A DNA stretch of 64,000 nucleotides from Verrucomicrobiota bacterium (lineage in GTDB: Bacteria > Verrucomicrobiota > Verrucomicrobiae > Limisphaerales > UBA11358). Below the pieces are notes generated by a model. That model was not told the DNA's origin. It did no database searches and worked only from the letters and a program-made list of their open reading frames with translations. Where the stretch lies: the NCBI GenBank assembly GCA_014860005.1, contig JACZKP010000066.1, positions 1 to 64,000 on the forward strand. The letters run 5' to 3'. Shown here one piece after another: positions 61,970 through 64,000 of this stretch (positions are counted from its first letter, which is position 1; every line of letters starts with the position of its first letter). The position numbers were made by a program, and so were the translations under genes.

Positions 61970-64000
61970 TCAATTTACCGCCGCCGCCAGAAAGGACGAG
62001 GGCTTGCCGACGTGTGTCAGGTGCAGCCGGTGCATGGCGCGCGTGCAGGCCACGTAAAGCATGTGCCGGTCAATCACGGTGCGGTAATTCTCCGCTGTGC
62101 AGTGCGGCACAATCACCTGGTCGAACTCCAGGCCCTTGGCCAGATGCGCCGTGGCGATGATGATGCCGCTGCGAAAGACGGTGCTGCGGGCATTGAGCAA
62201 GTGAATCCTGTCGCTCACGTCGCGAAGGTGTTCGTGCAGCGCGTCGGCCTGGTCCTGTGTTTTGCAGACGATGCCCAGCGAATGATGGTCGGAGGCCAGA
62301 AAATCCTTCACGGCCTGCCGGATTTGCTCTTGCTCGTGCCCCATGTCCTTGCAGGCGATGATTTCCGGCCGGTCGCCGTGGCGTTCGATGGGTTCGAGGT
62401 GCGGGTTGCGGTTGATCCGTTGCGCCAGTTCGGTGATCTCAATCGTGGAGCGGTAGCTCTTGTTCATGTACATGCACCGGGCCTCGGGCAGAATCTCCTT
62501 GATGGACTCCGCCGACGAGGAACTGAGCGGGTTCACAGACTGGTTGTAATCGCCGAGGATTGTCTTCTTGCACGGAAACAGGCGCGCGAGGACGCGGTAT
62601 TGCACCGGTGTGTAATCCTGCATTTCATCCACGACGAGATGCTTGATTTGGTGGTGTGGGGTCGCGCCCTCCAGTTGCAGCTTGAGATAGATGAGCGGGA
62701 AGACGTCCGCATATTCGTATTCGCCGCCTTTGGCGCGGTGCAACAAGTCGGGCCGGTCCAGCCAGATGAATAAATTCTCGTAGAGCGCGTGGAGGTCGGT
62801 GTTGCCCATCATCTTCTTGAGTTGCGTCCGCAGCGCGGCGCGCTGCTTGCCGGTAATGGCCATCTCATGCCGCGTGCGCATGTGGTCCACCACGGCTTCG
62901 GTGACTTCATTGAGTTGCTGCGCGAACGGCATCGGGCCGCAGGCTTGAAAACGCGTCGCGATCCAGTCCGCCGGTACGGTGTGTTTGCCGAACGTAAGGT
63001 CTTTCGCCCGCACTCTCCGGTTGCTGATCGTCCGCGCGTATTCCTCCAGTTCATCCAGGAACGCCGGCGTGGCTTTGAATTGAATCCTCTTGGCGTATTT
63101 CTGGTCGCCTTTCTTTTCTCCTGCGCGCAACAGGGCAGCGACCTGTTCGGCAAAGGTTTGAAACTTCACGTCCTCGCCGAGCAACTGCGTGGCCAGCGCC
63201 TCCATCGTCGTCTCGCGAATCATCTCCTCGCCCAATTCCGGCAACACCTGTGAGATGTAGTGTGCGAACACCTTGTTCGGCGAGATGATCAGGATGTCGC
63301 TAGAGCGGATGGTGTCCTTGAACCGGTAGAGCAGGAACGCGATGCGATGGAGCGCGATGGACGTTTTGCCCGAACCCGCCGCGCCCTGGATGATGAGCGC
63401 GGAGGCGGATTCGTCGCGGATGATGGCGTTCTGGTCGCGCTGGATCGTGGCGACGATGTTCTTCATCTTGTCGTCCGAAGCGCGGCTCAACTCGCGTTGC
63501 AACACGTCGTCGTGGATGTTCAACGATGTCTCCAGCATGAACACCAGTTCACCCTTCTCGATCTTGTATTGGCGTTTGCGCTCCAGCCGGCAATCCACGC
63601 GGCCCTCGGGTGTGTCGTAAAACGCCTCGCCCGTCTCAAAGTCGTAGAACAGGCTGGAAATCGGCGCGCGCCAGTCGTGAACCAGCGGCCCGCCACCGCC
63701 AGCATCGTCCTGAAAGGAATGGATTCCGATATAGACCGGCTGGGAGAGTGAGTGGCCGTTGCGCACATCCACGCGCCCGAAATACGGCGAACGGAACAGC
63801 TTCACGAGGCGCTTGCGCTGCGCCTCGCCGTGTTTGCCGGTCGCCACGATCTGGTCCACGGCCTGGCGCACGGTAATTTTTTCAGCGTGATCCATGTCAC
63901 CTTTGTGCTCATGTAAAAAGGCTTTCAGTTTGACCATCTCCCTGTGCCGGGCGCTGACCTCCTGGGTGAGGTATTGCAGCGCGTCTCCGATTTTGGCGGT
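61970..64000 (-). CDS. helD: HelD-like superfamily 1 helicase (5' end beyond window)
   Basis: At least 677 residues of a UvrD/Rep-type ATPase of the HelD group, which removes stalled RNA polymerase. The frame stays open to the window edge (KIGDALQYLTQEVSARHREM precedes the internal ATG at 63937), so the N-terminal coiled coil begins outside. Motifs: YIGIHSFQDD and WRAPISSLFYDFE (HelD hallmark), Walker A GAAGSGKTSIALHR, VVDEMQDYTPVQYR, ILGDYNQSVNP, NKSYRSTIEIT and the C-terminal VACTRAMHRLHLTHVG. It lies convergent to the ATPase gene, with about 240 bases of repeats between. Confidence 0.93.
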   Translation of the reverse strand, partial: TAKIGDALQYLTQEVSARHREMVKLKAFLHEHKGDMDHAEKITVRQAVDQIVATGKHGEAQRKRLVKLFRSPYFGRVDVRNGHSLSQPVYIGIHSFQDDAGGGGPLVHDWRAPISSLFYDFETGEAFYDTPEGRVDCRLERKRQYKIEKGELVFMLETSLNIHDDVLQRELSRASDDKMKNIVATIQRDQNAIIRDESASALIIQGAAGSGKTSIALHRIAFLLYRFKDTIRSSDILIISPNKVFAHYISQVLPELGEEMIRETTMEALATQLLGEDVKFQTFAEQVAALLRAGEKKGDQKYAKRIQFKATPAFLDELEEYARTISNRRVRAKDLTFGKHTVPADWIATRFQACGPMPFAQQLNEVTEAVVDHMRTRHEMAITGKQRAALRTQLKKMMGNTDLHALYENLFIWLDRPDLLHRAKGGEYEYADVFPLIYLKLQLEGATPHHQIKHLVVDEMQDYTPVQYRVLARLFPCKKTILGDYNQSVNPLSSSSAESIKEILPEARCMYMNKSYRSTIEITELAQRINRNPHLEPIERHGDRPEIIACKDMGHEQEQIRQAVKDFLASDHHSLGIVCKTQDQADALHEHLRDVSDRIHLLNARSTVFRSGIIIATAHLAKGLEFDQVIVPHCTAENYRTVIDRHMLYVACTRAMHRLHLTHVGKPSSFLAAAVN

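Overview
The window looks like the chromosome of an uncultured Verrucomicrobiota bacterium, probably of the Pedosphaera/Limisphaerales type. The evidence is GC-rich sequence, a DUF1549/DUF1553–DUF1501 gene pair, a hydrazine-synthase-alpha-like cytochrome with a discoidin domain, GH29 and GH172 glycoside hydrolases, PPi-type phosphofructokinase, and many short palindromic repeats between and inside genes. No rRNA, tRNA or CRISPR array was recognised. All assignments come from reading the sequence and recalled family knowledge; no database search was run.

Layout. 1-6.6 kb: a small unknown protein, a 1040-aa secreted dihaem protein interrupted in frame by a repeat, a GNAT acetyltransferase flanked by a ~100-bp direct repeat, and a large membrane protein. 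6.8-11.8 kb: a GlcD/GlcF-type FAD plus Fe-S oxidoreductase, a TatD-like hydrolase and a sugar phosphate isomerase/epimerase. 11.9-18.6 kb (minus strand): DUF1549/1553, DUF1501 and a PPC-domain protein followed by a Rid/chorismatase-like protein. 18.8-30.8 kb: two alpha-L-fucosidases and a GH172 enzyme (minus), an adenylate kinase, an aldo/keto reductase, an RCC1 propeller, then a sugar permease, lipoprotein binding protein and fucose-isomerase-like enzyme (plus). This suggests fucose-type glycan use, but the transporter's ATPase gene is not beside its partners. 30.9-33.0 kb: a histidine kinase with its own receiver domain plus a NarL-type regulator.

33-40.8 kb is the cell-envelope and housekeeping part: rex, a small membrane protein, lpxB, a PIN-type toxin-antitoxin pair sitting between lpxB and a Gfo/Idh dehydrogenase, then plsY-gpsA and proS. 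40.9-43.1 kb is an accessory scar: a 5'-truncated cas4, intact cas1 and cas2 with no array or effector genes, a perfect 24-bp-arm hairpin, and an antitoxin whose PIN toxin survives as only 13 codons. 43.1-57.7 kb: an FAH-family hydrolase, an SGNH/TPR protein, a 1381-aa lectin/PA14-like surface protein with a clear terminator, a GHL10 lipoprotein, PPi-PFK, an FkbM methyltransferase, a zinc-ribbon protein and a frameshifted sugar isomerase. 57.8-64 kb is a second accessory region: a DUF4258/YgiT toxin-antitoxin pair, a repeat-filled gap, an SMC-like ATPase whose reading frame begins with what looks like a type I HsdM N-terminus, and a HelD-like helicase running off the window end.

The most notable theme is degraded mobile or defence modules (cas4-cas1-cas2, PIN toxin, HsdM/ATPase chimera), each broken at or near a short palindromic or direct repeat. 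This suggests that recombination at these repeats has repeatedly eroded accessory systems in this genome.
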